Below are positions 1 to 5,942 of a stretch of 5,942 nt of DNA, in pieces; the first letter of the stretch is position 1, and the number at the start of each line of letters is the position of its first letter. Both the position numbers and the translations under genes were made by a program. The stretch is from a bacterium (GTDB lineage Bacteria > Verrucomicrobiota > Verrucomicrobiia > Limisphaerales > UBA11358), in assembly GCA_021781185.1 (NCBI GenBank), contig JAJXXI010000288.1, positions 1 through 5,942 of the forward strand. The letters are read 5' to 3'. The notes under the pieces are model-generated. The model had not been told where the DNA came from. It was given only the letters and a program-made list of their open reading frames with translations, and did no database searches.

Positions 1-58
1 TTGGAAACCGCGCCGGCCAGGTAAGCTGTGAAATGATGTGCTCATGAAGGTTGTTCAT
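1..58 (-). CDS. Possible 5' end of a truncated gene (unidentified)
   Basis: An ATG at 56-58 on the minus strand opens a frame with no stop for the 19 codons that remain before the left edge (MNNLHEHIISQLTWPARFP). This is too short to recognise. A weak GGG-containing Shine-Dalgarno candidate lies about 5 nt upstream. The start resembles that of the pseudopilin gene at 1913: both read TCATGAACAA around the start codon, and both have a copy of the CCTGCA-N6-TGYAGG dyad upstream (28 bp and 42 bp from the ATG). It lies in tandem behind the response regulator, 89 bp after its stop. A second pseudopilin whose GFTLIEL segment lies just outside the window would fit, but the sequence does not show it. 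A stop-free run of this length can easily occur by chance. Confidence 0.3.
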   Translation of the reverse strand, partial: MNNLHEHIISQLTWPARFP

Positions 59-60
59 GA
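42..60. repeat. Perfect 7-bp inverted repeat TCATGAA-N5-TTCATGA
   Basis: TCATGAA at 42-48 and TTCATGA at 54-60 are exact reverse complements around a 5-base spacer (GGTTG). The right arm contains the ATG of the possible minus-strand gene at 58. In RNA this would be a small hairpin that includes the start codon; in DNA it could be a regulator site. No T-run follows on either strand, so it is not an intrinsic terminator. The arms are the observation; the role is unknown. Confidence 0.5.
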
Positions 61-83
61 TTACCCAGACAGAACCCCGATGT

Positions 84-105
84 AACCTGCATCTTTGTGT
101 AGGTT
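84..105. promoter_or_regulatory. Lux-box-like dyad, copy 1 (candidate operator)
   Basis: AACCTGCA (84-91) and TGTAGGTT (98-105) form an 8-bp dyad with one G-T wobble around the 6-base spacer TCTTTG. Its core matches a second dyad at 1955-1972 at 17 of 19 positions (ACCTGCATYTTTGTGYAGG). The 18-bp geometry, CCTGYA-like arms separated by 6 bp, resembles the classical lux box bound by LuxR-type helix-turn-helix proteins, and the two regulators in this window carry that kind of domain. It lies downstream of the response regulator stop and 28 bp upstream of the possible left-edge start. No T-tract follows on either strand, so a terminator is unlikely. The operator role is inferred. Confidence 0.5.
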
Positions 106-147
106 TCGCTACGAATGCAATCGGGTTTTTAGACTGGCCAAAAGCCG

Positions 148-780
148 TTAGAGCTTATGTTGAAGAAATTTCACCACCGCCTCGGTCCGGGAATGGACGC
201 GCAATTTCACATAAGTATTACGGATATGCAGCCGAACCGTGTCCATGCTGACATCCAGGTTGTCGGCAATTTCCTTGTAGCGGTAGCCTTCGGCCAATTG
301 CCCGAGAACCTGCCGCTCGCGTGAGGTCAACTTGGCCACCTCGGCATCCTTGATGTCGTTCCCATGCAACCGCTGCACCACACGACGGGCGATCTGCGGG
401 GTCATCGGCGAACCGCCGGCATGCACTTCGCGAATGGAGCTCAACAACCGGGTCGAAGTGGTGCGTTTGAGCTGATAACCGTTGGCGCCGGCGAGCAATG
501 AATTGAATAGGTGCTCGTTATCCTCATAAACCGTAAGCATGATGACCTGAACCTCTGGCAGCAGGGCGATTACTTTTTTGACGCATTCGACGCCATTCAT
601 GCCCGGAAGATTGATGTCCATCAAGACCACGTCTGGTTCACGACACACAATGTCGTCCAGCGCGGATTCGGCATCGGAATATTGCGCGGCCAGACTGAAT
701 CCAGAGCTACGTTCCAGCAAGTCTGCCAGATTGTCGCGCACTTCTTCATCGTCTTCAACCACAGCAACTCTGATTGGCAT
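148..780 (-). CDS. NarL/FixJ-family response regulator transcription factor
   Basis: Complete 210-residue cytoplasmic two-component regulator. The receiver domain (about residues 3-120) has the acidic pair in VVEDDEE (E9, D10, D11), the phospho-acceptor D55 in VVLMDINLPG, the switch T83 in IMLTVY and the conserved K105 in GYQLKR. The C-terminal LuxR/GerE helix-turn-helix (about 150-210) reads LTSRERQVLGQLAEG, then KEIADNLDVS and TVRLHIRNTYVKL. Length and architecture are normal for the family, so phosphorylation at D55 should control DNA binding. I prefer the ATG at 778-780, because M-P-I-R-V begins right at the first receiver strand; a TTG three codons upstream (789) is the alternative. It lies on the same strand as the pseudopilin gene, 143 bp after its stop, and could be co-transcribed, as I see no clear terminator between them. 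It is a clear paralogue of the regulator at the right end. The likely partner is the kinase at 2086-5322, but that is inference from proximity. Confidence 0.95.
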   Translation of the reverse strand: MPIRVAVVEDDEEVRDNLADLLERSSGFSLAAQYSDAESALDDIVCREPDVVLMDINLPGMNGVECVKKVIALLPEVQVIMLTVYEDNEHLFNSLLAGANGYQLKRTTSTRLLSSIREVHAGGSPMTPQIARRVVQRLHGNDIKDAEVAKLTSRERQVLGQLAEGYRYKEIADNLDVSMDTVRLHIRNTYVKLRVHSRTEAVVKFLQHKL

Positions 781-923
781 AAACTTCAAATCCAGAAAGG
801 TTAACCCTTCGCAATTCCAGGATTCTCAGGCCGACAGCCGGGCAAAGCCAGAAGATTTTGGGAACAAACGCGAATTTAGGATCACGCGATTATCGTTGGT
901 AAACCGAACTGAAACCGGCATCT

Positions 924-1913
924 TCATTTGCCCGGACGCGGTGAAACCGGCGTGTAATTTTTATACCAATAGTCGTTCCATAAATTTTCCAATCTTTGCG
1001 ACTCAACGTGGCCATCCACAAACCCGACATTGATCGCACCGGGCAGTGTTTGTGCAACGTTAAAATTTCGCGGAGCCGCTGCCGCTGCCGCGCCACCATG
1101 ACGGCTTATGGTAAAACGACCAACTGGCCCTTGATTTGCACCGGTAGCCATTTGTCCATGGTAAAGATCCGTGGCAGGCTGATCGGTCGCATAAGGCCAA
1201 GCATCTAGCCAGATGGAATCGGCGAACATAGGGGTTTGCACGGGAGACTGGATTCCGGATTCCTTGACAAACCATTTGGCCAGGTCGGCGGGCGTGTTGT
1301 AAATGGGATTGCCGGAATACATCCAACCATTGTAAGCATAGCTCCCGCGCATGGTGTAAAGATTGGCCGGCACATTCGGGTCGGTCCAAACCCAAGCGGT
1401 GTCGGAATTCCCTGGTGTTTGGGGAGCGGTGCTTTTCGCCTTGTCAATCGCGGTCGGACAGATCAGTAATGCCGTGGATTTGGCATAAAGGGCTTGAAGG
1501 CCACCCATCCAGTGCATCTCCGCCCCGGTGGTCGTGTCCCGGTAGCTGTAGGGCAGCATCTGGCCATCGCTATCACCAAAATACATGATTCCTGCCAGGC
1601 TCAATTCCTTGAGATTATTAACGCAACTGATGTTTTGCGCCCGCCGTTTGGCCGCCGACAACGCAGGCAGAAGCATCGCCGCCAAGATGGCGATAATTGC
1701 GATGACAACCAGCAATTCAATCAAGGTGAAACCTTTGCACGGATTTTCGTTTTCTGGTTTGATCCGAAAATGCTTTTTCGTTTTTGAAATGATGCTAGGG
1801 CCGGAAATACGGAAAATTTCTGGTTCCGATCCCCACCGATCGTTTTGCAATTCTCTTTCTAATGATGAATTACACCGCTTTCTGAAATGCGTTTCTTTTA
1901 GAGGTTTGTTCAT
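924..1913 (-). CDS. Prepilin-type (type II secretion/pseudopilin-like) protein with H-X9-DG-like C-terminus
   Basis: Encodes 329 residues. The hallmark is a type IV prepilin segment: K60-G61 | F62-T-L-I-E66-L-L, then a hydrophobic helix ending near residue 82. This gives a predicted prepilin-peptidase cut after G61 and the conserved Glu at position +5. The following [19 protein letters not shown] and the C-terminal [17 protein letters not shown] with a [13 protein letters not shown] tail match the large pseudopilin-like families abundant in Verrucomicrobiota and Planctomycetes. The mature protein would be inner-membrane anchored with a large extracytoplasmic domain; the function of these families is mostly unknown. 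Oddities: the leader before the cut is 61 residues, much longer than usual, and AT-rich. There is no in-frame ATG between the start and the cleavage site (a TTG at codon 22 is the only shorter alternative I noticed). No Shine-Dalgarno precedes the ATG, while a perfect TATAAT lies 9 nt upstream, suggesting a nearly leaderless mRNA. A six-alanine tract precedes the C-terminal block. Divergent from the kinase gene. Confidence 0.9.
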   Translation of the reverse strand: MNKPLKETHFRKRCNSSLERELQNDRWGSEPEIFRISGPSIISKTKKHFRIKPENENPCKGFTLIELLVVIAIIAILAAMLLPALSAAKRRAQNISCVNNLKELSLAGIMYFGDSDGQMLPYSYRDTTTGAEMHWMGGLQALYAKSTALLICPTAIDKAKSTAPQTPGNSDTAWVWTDPNVPANLYTMRGSYAYNGWMYSGNPIYNTPADLAKWFVKESGIQSPVQTPMFADSIWLDAWPYATDQPATDLYHGQMATGANQGPVGRFTISRHGGAAAAAAPRNFNVAQTLPGAINVGFVDGHVESQRLENLWNDYWYKNYTPVSPRPGK

Positions 1914-1922
1914 GAATGTGGC

Positions 1923-1951
1923 ATTATAATAAACTTAAACCCGGCGATAAA
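1923..1951 (-). promoter_or_regulatory. Candidate promoter of the pseudopilin gene
   Basis: On the minus strand a perfect TATAAT (plus-strand 1923-1928) lies 9 nt before the ATG at 1913. The hexamer 17 bp further upstream is TTTATC (1946-1951), only 3 of 6 to the -35 consensus. Transcription would start around 1915-1917, giving a leader of about 1-4 nt. The weak -35 with a dyad centred near -47 would suit an activator-dependent promoter. The sequence match is observed; activity and regulation are inferred. Confidence 0.5.
1925..1930 (+). promoter_or_regulatory. Candidate -10 element for the divergent histidine kinase gene
   Basis: ATTATAAT at 1923-1930 is its own reverse complement, so a perfect TATAAT also reads rightward at 1925-1930. 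I see no good -35 at 16-18 bp upstream. A start near 1937 would give a leader of about 150 nt to the preferred kinase ATG (2086), and the leader would contain the dyad at 1955-1972. Plausible on position but not proven. Confidence 0.35.
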
Positions 1952-1953
1952 AT

Positions 1954-1973
1954 ACCTGCATTTTTGTGCAGGG
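1954..1973. promoter_or_regulatory. Lux-box-like dyad, copy 2 (candidate operator)
   Basis: CCTGCA (1955-1960) and TGCAGG (1967-1972) are perfect 6-bp inverted arms around TTTTTG. The spacing and nearly the same sequence occur in the copy at 84-105. It sits in the divergent spacer, centred about 47 bp upstream of the predicted pseudopilin transcription start and just beyond that promoter's weak -35, a typical activator position. For rightward transcription it would lie downstream of the start, where binding could block. A LuxR/NarL-type regulator is the natural candidate to bind it; this is inferred. Confidence 0.55.
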
Positions 1974-2085
1974 TTATCCGACTGGAGATTCCGCCGGAAT
2001 TTTGCTAAACAGCGTCATGCCCTCGGCAATCCAAAAAGCGGCCAGCAAAACCGTGCGTCGACAGGAAAATGAGTTCACCCATTTC

Positions 2086-5000
2086 ATGCGCCGAATTGGC
2101 TGCCGGCTTCCTGGATTCTGCTGCCCACTTTGCCTTTGGACATTGACAATTTTAGGTTGGTTCACATTCCCTTTGACTGGTCGGGCAGGCGCGCCCAACC
2201 CCATTCCTTCAGGAGGAGCCGGCCAGCCACCGCAAGATTTTCTCGTCGCGAACTGGCAGGCGGAAGACGGATTGCCGCAAAATTCCGTAACGGCATTGGC
2301 GCAGACCAAGGATGGATATATCTGGGTGGGAACCATCAATGGATTGGCGCTCTTTGACGGCGTCCGTTTTACTGTTTTCAATGTTTTAAATACTCCCACC
2401 CTGCCCGGCAATACAATCGTTGGTTTGTTCGAGGCTTATGACGGAACCCTGCTGATCGTGACCGATGGCGGCGGGATTGCCACGTTTCGCAAAGGCCGGT
2501 TCCAGCGCATTCAGGATCCGCTGGGTGAACACGAAAAACTCATGGCCTGCCTGAACACCCGTTCCGGCGGCTCGATTCTCCTCGCCAATTCCGGCTTGCT
2601 GTGGCGATGGCAGGAGGGTCGGCTGACTCCGCTCGTGACTCGCCGTCATCGAATATCTGTCAATCCTAAAAGCTTGTGTGAAGATGCCCAAGGTACACTT
2701 TGGATGATTGAAGACAATGGACGCCCGCTTCGATTGGCCGGCGACACATTGACGCCCGAACCGTTGACTGGCTCGATGACCAATGCCAACTGCCACGCTT
2801 TGATGAAGGATGCGGGCGGACGCATCTGGCTGGGAACATCCAGGGGGCTGGCCCAATTGCGGGACGGCAAGTTCGTCCCGGTTTCCCTGCCGGAGGTGGC
2901 GGTTCCATTTCCAATTACGGAATTGTTCCCCTCACGCGATGGCGGGTTCTGGGTGCGCAGCAATTTTCGCGTCCAAAAATTCCGGGCGGGTCACTGGGTG
3001 GGAACGCCTTGTCAGATTACCGGCGTGCGAACCTCGTGCTTCTGTTTGGGCGAAGACCGCTGGGGCCGGTTGTGTCTGGGATCCAACGCCGAAGGCCTCC
3101 TGCGGGTGGCGGAAGACGGCACCCTGATTCAACAGGATCGCAATAATGGCCTGCCGGGAAATTCCGTTTTTTGCTATTTGCAGGACTCAGAAAACGATGA
3201 GTGGTTTGGCCTCGAAGACGCAGGCCTGGCCAAACTCCTACCGCGCTGGTTCAACCCGTTGCTGGATCCCCAAGACGACCAGCAGGCGCCCGCTTTGTCG
3301 GTGTTTCAAGATCACCAGGGAGCGATTTGGGCCGGCACGAGCGAAGGCGGCATCTATCGGGTTCAAGCCGGCCGGGTAACACACTACACGTCCGCCGACC
3401 TGCCGCTGACCCACATCTGGTCCATCGGCGAGGATCATCAGAGCCGGCTGTGGTTTGGAACGACCCAGCAGGGTTTGTTTGAATTCAAGGACGGCCACTT
3501 CACGCAGAAGTTCGATGCCACGCAAGTCTCCGTGCGGGTAAACGCCCTGCTGGAGGATTCCCGCGGGCGGCTTTGGCTGGGTTGTCAGTCAGGGTTGCAA
3601 TATTTGCAGCACGGCAAACTGGTGCCCATCCCGTTGCCCACCAATGCCGTCTATGAAGTATGCGCCATCGCGGAGGACCATGAGGGTAGAATCTGGGCCG
3701 GAACCAAGAATAGCGGACTCGTTTGCTGGGAATACGGGCACTTAAGCTACTACACGCAGACAAATGGCCTGCCGATGAATTCCATCTGGGCGTTGCATGT
3801 GGACGCGCAAGATACATTGTGGATAGGCACCTTTGGCGGCGGATTGAGCAGGCTGCGGGAAGGTAAATTTGTAAATTACTCCAAACGGACCGGCCTCGCG
3901 GATGACACCATTTCCTGCATTTTGGAGGATCGGGCCGGCTGGTTTTGGTTTTGCTCGCCGCACGGTGTTTTTCGCGTTTCCGGGAAGGATCTGAAGTCTT
4001 TCGCGGAGGGAAAAGCCACAACCATTTTCTGCATCAATTACGGACGCACCGACGGCCTGCCCTCTTCCGAATGCACGGGAGGCTATCAACCCGCCGGATG
4101 GCGGACAAGCGACGGACGCCTGCTTTTTCCAACACTGAAGGGCGTCGCGGTCGTGCGGCCGGAAACTTTGACCTTCAATTCCCACCCGCCGCCGGTGGAA
4201 ATCGAAGACGCCATCTTGGGACAGACGGGGCGGAGAATTGTCTTAACCACGGATGCCAGCGGTGAGGCAAAACCCGTGAACAATTCTCCAACAAACCAAT
4301 CGGACGCGACGGGCGAATTGATTATTCCTCCCGGTGAAAGTCGCCTAGAAATCCGCTACACCGCCCTCAGTTTCCCGGCTCCTGACAAGGTGCGATTCCG
4401 CTACCGACTCGAAGGACTGGATGCGGATTGGGTTCAGGCCGGCAGCCGCCGGAGCGTCGAATATTCTCATTTGCGCCCCGGCCACTATCGGTTCCATGTC
4501 ACGGCCAGCAACAATGACGGGGTCTGGAACCGCAGCGGTGCCAGCCTAGCCATCATCGTCGAGCCTTACTTCTGGCAGACGCGCCTGTTCCTGCTTGCCG
4601 TCATCGTGATGGTGGCAACCGGACTGTTGCTCCTCGTCAGCCGCTATGAACGCAACCAAGCCCGCCGGAAACTGGAGCGGCTGGAACAATTGACCGCAAT
4701 TGAACGCGAACGCACCCGCATCGCCAACGATATTCATGATGAACTTGGAGCCAATCTGACGCGCATGACATTGTTAAGCGAACGGGTGGAAGCCGACAAA
4801 GACCAGCCGATGGTCGTGGAAACCCATTCCCGCAAAATCGCCGCCAATGCCCGCGAAACCCTGCGATCACTGGATGAAATTGTCTGGGCGATCAATCCTC
4901 GCAATGACACGCTCGACAGCTTCCTCCAGTATGTAAGCCACTATGCCGACGAATTCTTCGACGACTCGGAAATGACCTATCGCTTGAAAATCCCCACGTT

Positions 5001-5322
5001 CATTCCGCCCGTGCCGCTGCGGGCGGAAATGCGACACGGACTGTTTCTCGTGGTAAAGGAGGCTTTGAATAATGTTCTCAAACACGCGCATGCAACCCAG
5101 GTATCTATTTCGGTAAAACTCGAGCATCAGAATCTGGAAATCATCGTGGAGGACAATGGTCGCGGCGCCAAAACGGTTGAATCTGCCGGCTCAAAAAAAC
5201 GCAACGGTCTGGCAAACATGCGCCAGCGAATGGAAACATTACACGGCTCGTTTCACTTTGACATCCGTCCCGGGAGTGGAACCCGCGTCCAACTTAACAT
5301 CGAGCTTGAGCCTCCAACCTGA
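2086..5322 (+). CDS. Two-component regulator propeller sensor histidine kinase (HisKA_3 type)
   Basis: Large membrane sensor kinase, 1078 residues from the ATG at 2086. Order: signal peptide or N-terminal anchor (about 1-36, basic MRR then a hydrophobic core ending TGRAGA); about 14-15 Reg_prop blades (about 51-735) with repeated IWVGT, IWLGT, LWFGT, LWLGC and LWIGT strands, consistent with two seven-bladed propellers; Y_Y_Y domain (about 746-827); one transmembrane helix (about 834-854); coiled linker; HisKA_3 dimerisation domain with phospho-acceptor H884 in NDIHDELGAN; HATPase domain with N-box KEALNNVLKHAHA (991-), VEDNGRGA (1021-) and NGLANMRQRM (1040-). The propellers should bind a ligand outside the inner membrane, and the kinase should phosphorylate a NarL-type regulator. 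No receiver or DNA-binding domain is fused, unlike hybrid kinases of this architecture. The usual phosphatase Gln five residues after the His is Ala889. Start choice: the frame is open to a GTG at 1966 and an ATG at 2017, but 2086 places Met directly before the signal-like segment; none has a good Shine-Dalgarno. Confidence 0.95.
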   Translation: MRRIGCRLPGFCCPLCLWTLTILGWFTFPLTGRAGAPNPIPSGGAGQPPQDFLVANWQAEDGLPQNSVTALAQTKDGYIWVGTINGLALFDGVRFTVFNVLNTPTLPGNTIVGLFEAYDGTLLIVTDGGGIATFRKGRFQRIQDPLGEHEKLMACLNTRSGGSILLANSGLLWRWQEGRLTPLVTRRHRISVNPKSLCEDAQGTLWMIEDNGRPLRLAGDTLTPEPLTGSMTNANCHALMKDAGGRIWLGTSRGLAQLRDGKFVPVSLPEVAVPFPITELFPSRDGGFWVRSNFRVQKFRAGHWVGTPCQITGVRTSCFCLGEDRWGRLCLGSNAEGLLRVAEDGTLIQQDRNNGLPGNSVFCYLQDSENDEWFGLEDAGLAKLLPRWFNPLLDPQDDQQAPALSVFQDHQGAIWAGTSEGGIYRVQAGRVTHYTSADLPLTHIWSIGEDHQSRLWFGTTQQGLFEFKDGHFTQKFDATQVSVRVNALLEDSRGRLWLGCQSGLQYLQHGKLVPIPLPTNAVYEVCAIAEDHEGRIWAGTKNSGLVCWEYGHLSYYTQTNGLPMNSIWALHVDAQDTLWIGTFGGGLSRLREGKFVNYSKRTGLADDTISCILEDRAGWFWFCSPHGVFRVSGKDLKSFAEGKATTIFCINYGRTDGLPSSECTGGYQPAGWRTSDGRLLFPTLKGVAVVRPETLTFNSHPPPVEIEDAILGQTGRRIVLTTDASGEAKPVNNSPTNQSDATGELIIPPGESRLEIRYTALSFPAPDKVRFRYRLEGLDADWVQAGSRRSVEYSHLRPGHYRFHVTASNNDGVWNRSGASLAIIVEPYFWQTRLFLLAVIVMVATGLLLLVSRYERNQARRKLERLEQLTAIERERTRIANDIHDELGANLTRMTLLSERVEADKDQPMVVETHSRKIAANARETLRSLDEIVWAINPRNDTLDSFLQYVSHYADEFFDDSEMTYRLKIPTFIPPVPLRAEMRHGLFLVVKEALNNVLKHAHATQVSISVKLEHQNLEIIVEDNGRGAKTVESAGSKKRNGLANMRQRMETLHGSFHFDIRPGSGTRVQLNIELEPPT

Positions 5323-5352
5323 CAGCGGCCACCAGCAAAGGACTCCTCCGCA

Positions 5353-5942
5353 TCAGGACCTTTCGGCAGTTTTATTTTTTGGGGCCGTTGACTTCTCCTC
5401 AATCTTGCTCAGCGAAAGGATATTCTGGTTATACATCCTGACGGCTTCGGTCCGGCAGCCGACATGAAGTTTCTCGTAGATATGGTGCAGATGGTTGCGG
5501 ATGGTGGCGGTGCTAATCTTGAGCCGGTCAGCGATTTCCTTGTTAAACAATCCTTCGGAGAGGAGTTGCAGGATTTCACTTTCGCGCGGGGAAAGCTTTT
5601 CCATCTCAGATGACGCTGCCGGCATTGTGTGAAACGCCTCAACCAACATGCGGGCAATTTCCCCGGTCATCGGCGCACCGCCGCTGGAAACCTCCCGCAG
5701 CGCGCCCAGTATCATCTCGCGGCTGGCGCGTTTGAGCAGGTAACCGCAGGCGCCCGCCTTGAGCGCCTGAAAGATCAGGTTGTGATTTTTGTAAACCGTC
5801 AGCATTACGATCTGCAGTTCGGGCATCAATTCCTTCAGCTTGGCCGTGCAGACAATGCCGGAGGCGCCCGGCAGATGGATGTCCATCAGCACAACCGCCG
5901 GCTCATGCCGAGGAATTTCCGCCAGCGCCGCCTCGGTGCTCG
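5353..5942 (-). CDS. NarL/FixJ-family response regulator (N-terminus beyond window)
   Basis: The frame stays open to the right edge, so the gene is cut; the first visible residues (STEAALAEIPRHEPAVV) are mid-receiver and roughly 35-40 N-terminal residues should be missing. Visible receiver landmarks are the phospho-acceptor Asp in VVLMDIHLPG (codon 5881-5883), switch Thr in IVMLTVY (5797-5799) and Lys in GYLLKR (5731-5733). A LuxR/GerE helix-turn-helix follows: LSPRESEILQLLSEG, NKEIADRLKIS, TIRNHLHHIYEKL. A charged tail of roughly 25 residues (ending KIEEKSTAPKNKTAERS) extends past the usual domain end and is absent from the regulator at 148-780, its paralogue. The GTG at 5890-5892 gives an apparent start but lies inside the receiver, so it is not the real one. 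It converges on the kinase gene with 30 bp between stop codons; it may be that kinase's partner, though convergent orientation means it is not in the same operon. Confidence 0.93.
   Translation of the reverse strand, partial: STEAALAEIPRHEPAVVLMDIHLPGASGIVCTAKLKELMPELQIVMLTVYKNHNLIFQALKAGACGYLLKRASREMILGALREVSSGGAPMTGEIARMLVEAFHTMPAASSEMEKLSPRESEILQLLSEGLFNKEIADRLKISTATIRNHLHHIYEKLHVGCRTEAVRMYNQNILSLSKIEEKSTAPKNKTAERS

Noticed and set aside
84..105. Dyad as an intrinsic terminator of the response regulator gene
   Set aside because: No T-run follows the stem in either direction, and the near-identical copy at 1955-1972 lies upstream of genes, not at a gene end.
51..251. Plus-strand reading frame of 66 codons beginning at a TTG
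   Set aside because: It runs through the dyad and into the 3' end of the response regulator in antisense, has no recognisable motif and begins at a weak codon.
511..1033. Two long plus-strand frames (511-804 and 578-1033)
   Set aside because: Both are antisense to the well-supported response regulator and pseudopilin genes, with no domain-like sequence.
1966..2085. Kinase start at the GTG at 1966
   Set aside because: The GTG overlaps the perfect dyad, lacks a Shine-Dalgarno and would put 40 extra residues before a signal-like segment that begins naturally with MRR at 2086. It is not excluded.
3913..3927. Third CCTGCATTTT match resembling the dyad
   Set aside because: Only the left half-site is present, there is no matching right arm, and it lies within kinase coding sequence (residues around SCILED).
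2238..4180. DNA-level tandem repeats in the kinase
   Set aside because: The repetition is at protein level (propeller blades). The nucleotide sequences of the blades are too diverged to be a DNA repeat.
3500..4185. Long minus-strand frames inside the kinase gene
   Set aside because: They are antisense to the propeller repeats, which are clearly coding on the plus strand; low-complexity basic composition is typical of shadow frames.

Overview
The window most likely comes from a member of the Verrucomicrobiota, probably near the Pedosphaera/Limisphaerales group. Two features point there. One is a prepilin-type protein with a canonical N-terminal [20 protein letters not shown] segment and a C-terminal '[15 protein letters not shown]' block. 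The other is a very large propeller-type sensor histidine kinase that opens with the 'EDGLPQNSVTALAQTKDGYIWVGT' type of sequence. GC content is moderate by eye. This placement rests on family recognition, not on a database search.

Layout, left to right. (1) Positions 1-58, minus strand: a possible truncated start of another gene, weakly supported. (2) 59-147: a spacer with a dyad that recurs elsewhere in the window. (3) 148-780, minus: a complete NarL/FixJ-type response regulator. (4) 781-923: a spacer in which I see no convincing terminator or promoter. (5) 924-1913, minus: a type II secretion/pseudopilin-like protein with an unusually long pre-cleavage leader. (6) 1914-2085: a divergent control region with a palindromic -10 element and a second copy of the dyad. 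(7) 2086-5322, plus: a two-propeller, Y_Y_Y-domain, membrane-anchored HisKA_3/HATPase histidine kinase. (8) 5353 to the right edge, minus: a second NarL/FixJ response regulator, cut by the window end and converging on the kinase with only 30 bp between stops.

A reasonable working model is a periplasmic-sensing two-component cluster. The kinase reads an external ligand through its propellers and phosphorylates one or both flanking NarL-type regulators. These may bind the lux-box-like dyad CCTGCA-N6-TGYAGG found upstream of the pseudopilin gene and again upstream of the possible gene at the left edge. The gene calls are firm. The kinase-regulator pairing, the operator role of the dyad and the pseudopilin as target are inferences. 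Nothing here is clearly a wholly new type of system; the repeated dyad and the shared, symmetric divergent promoter are the most worthwhile leads.
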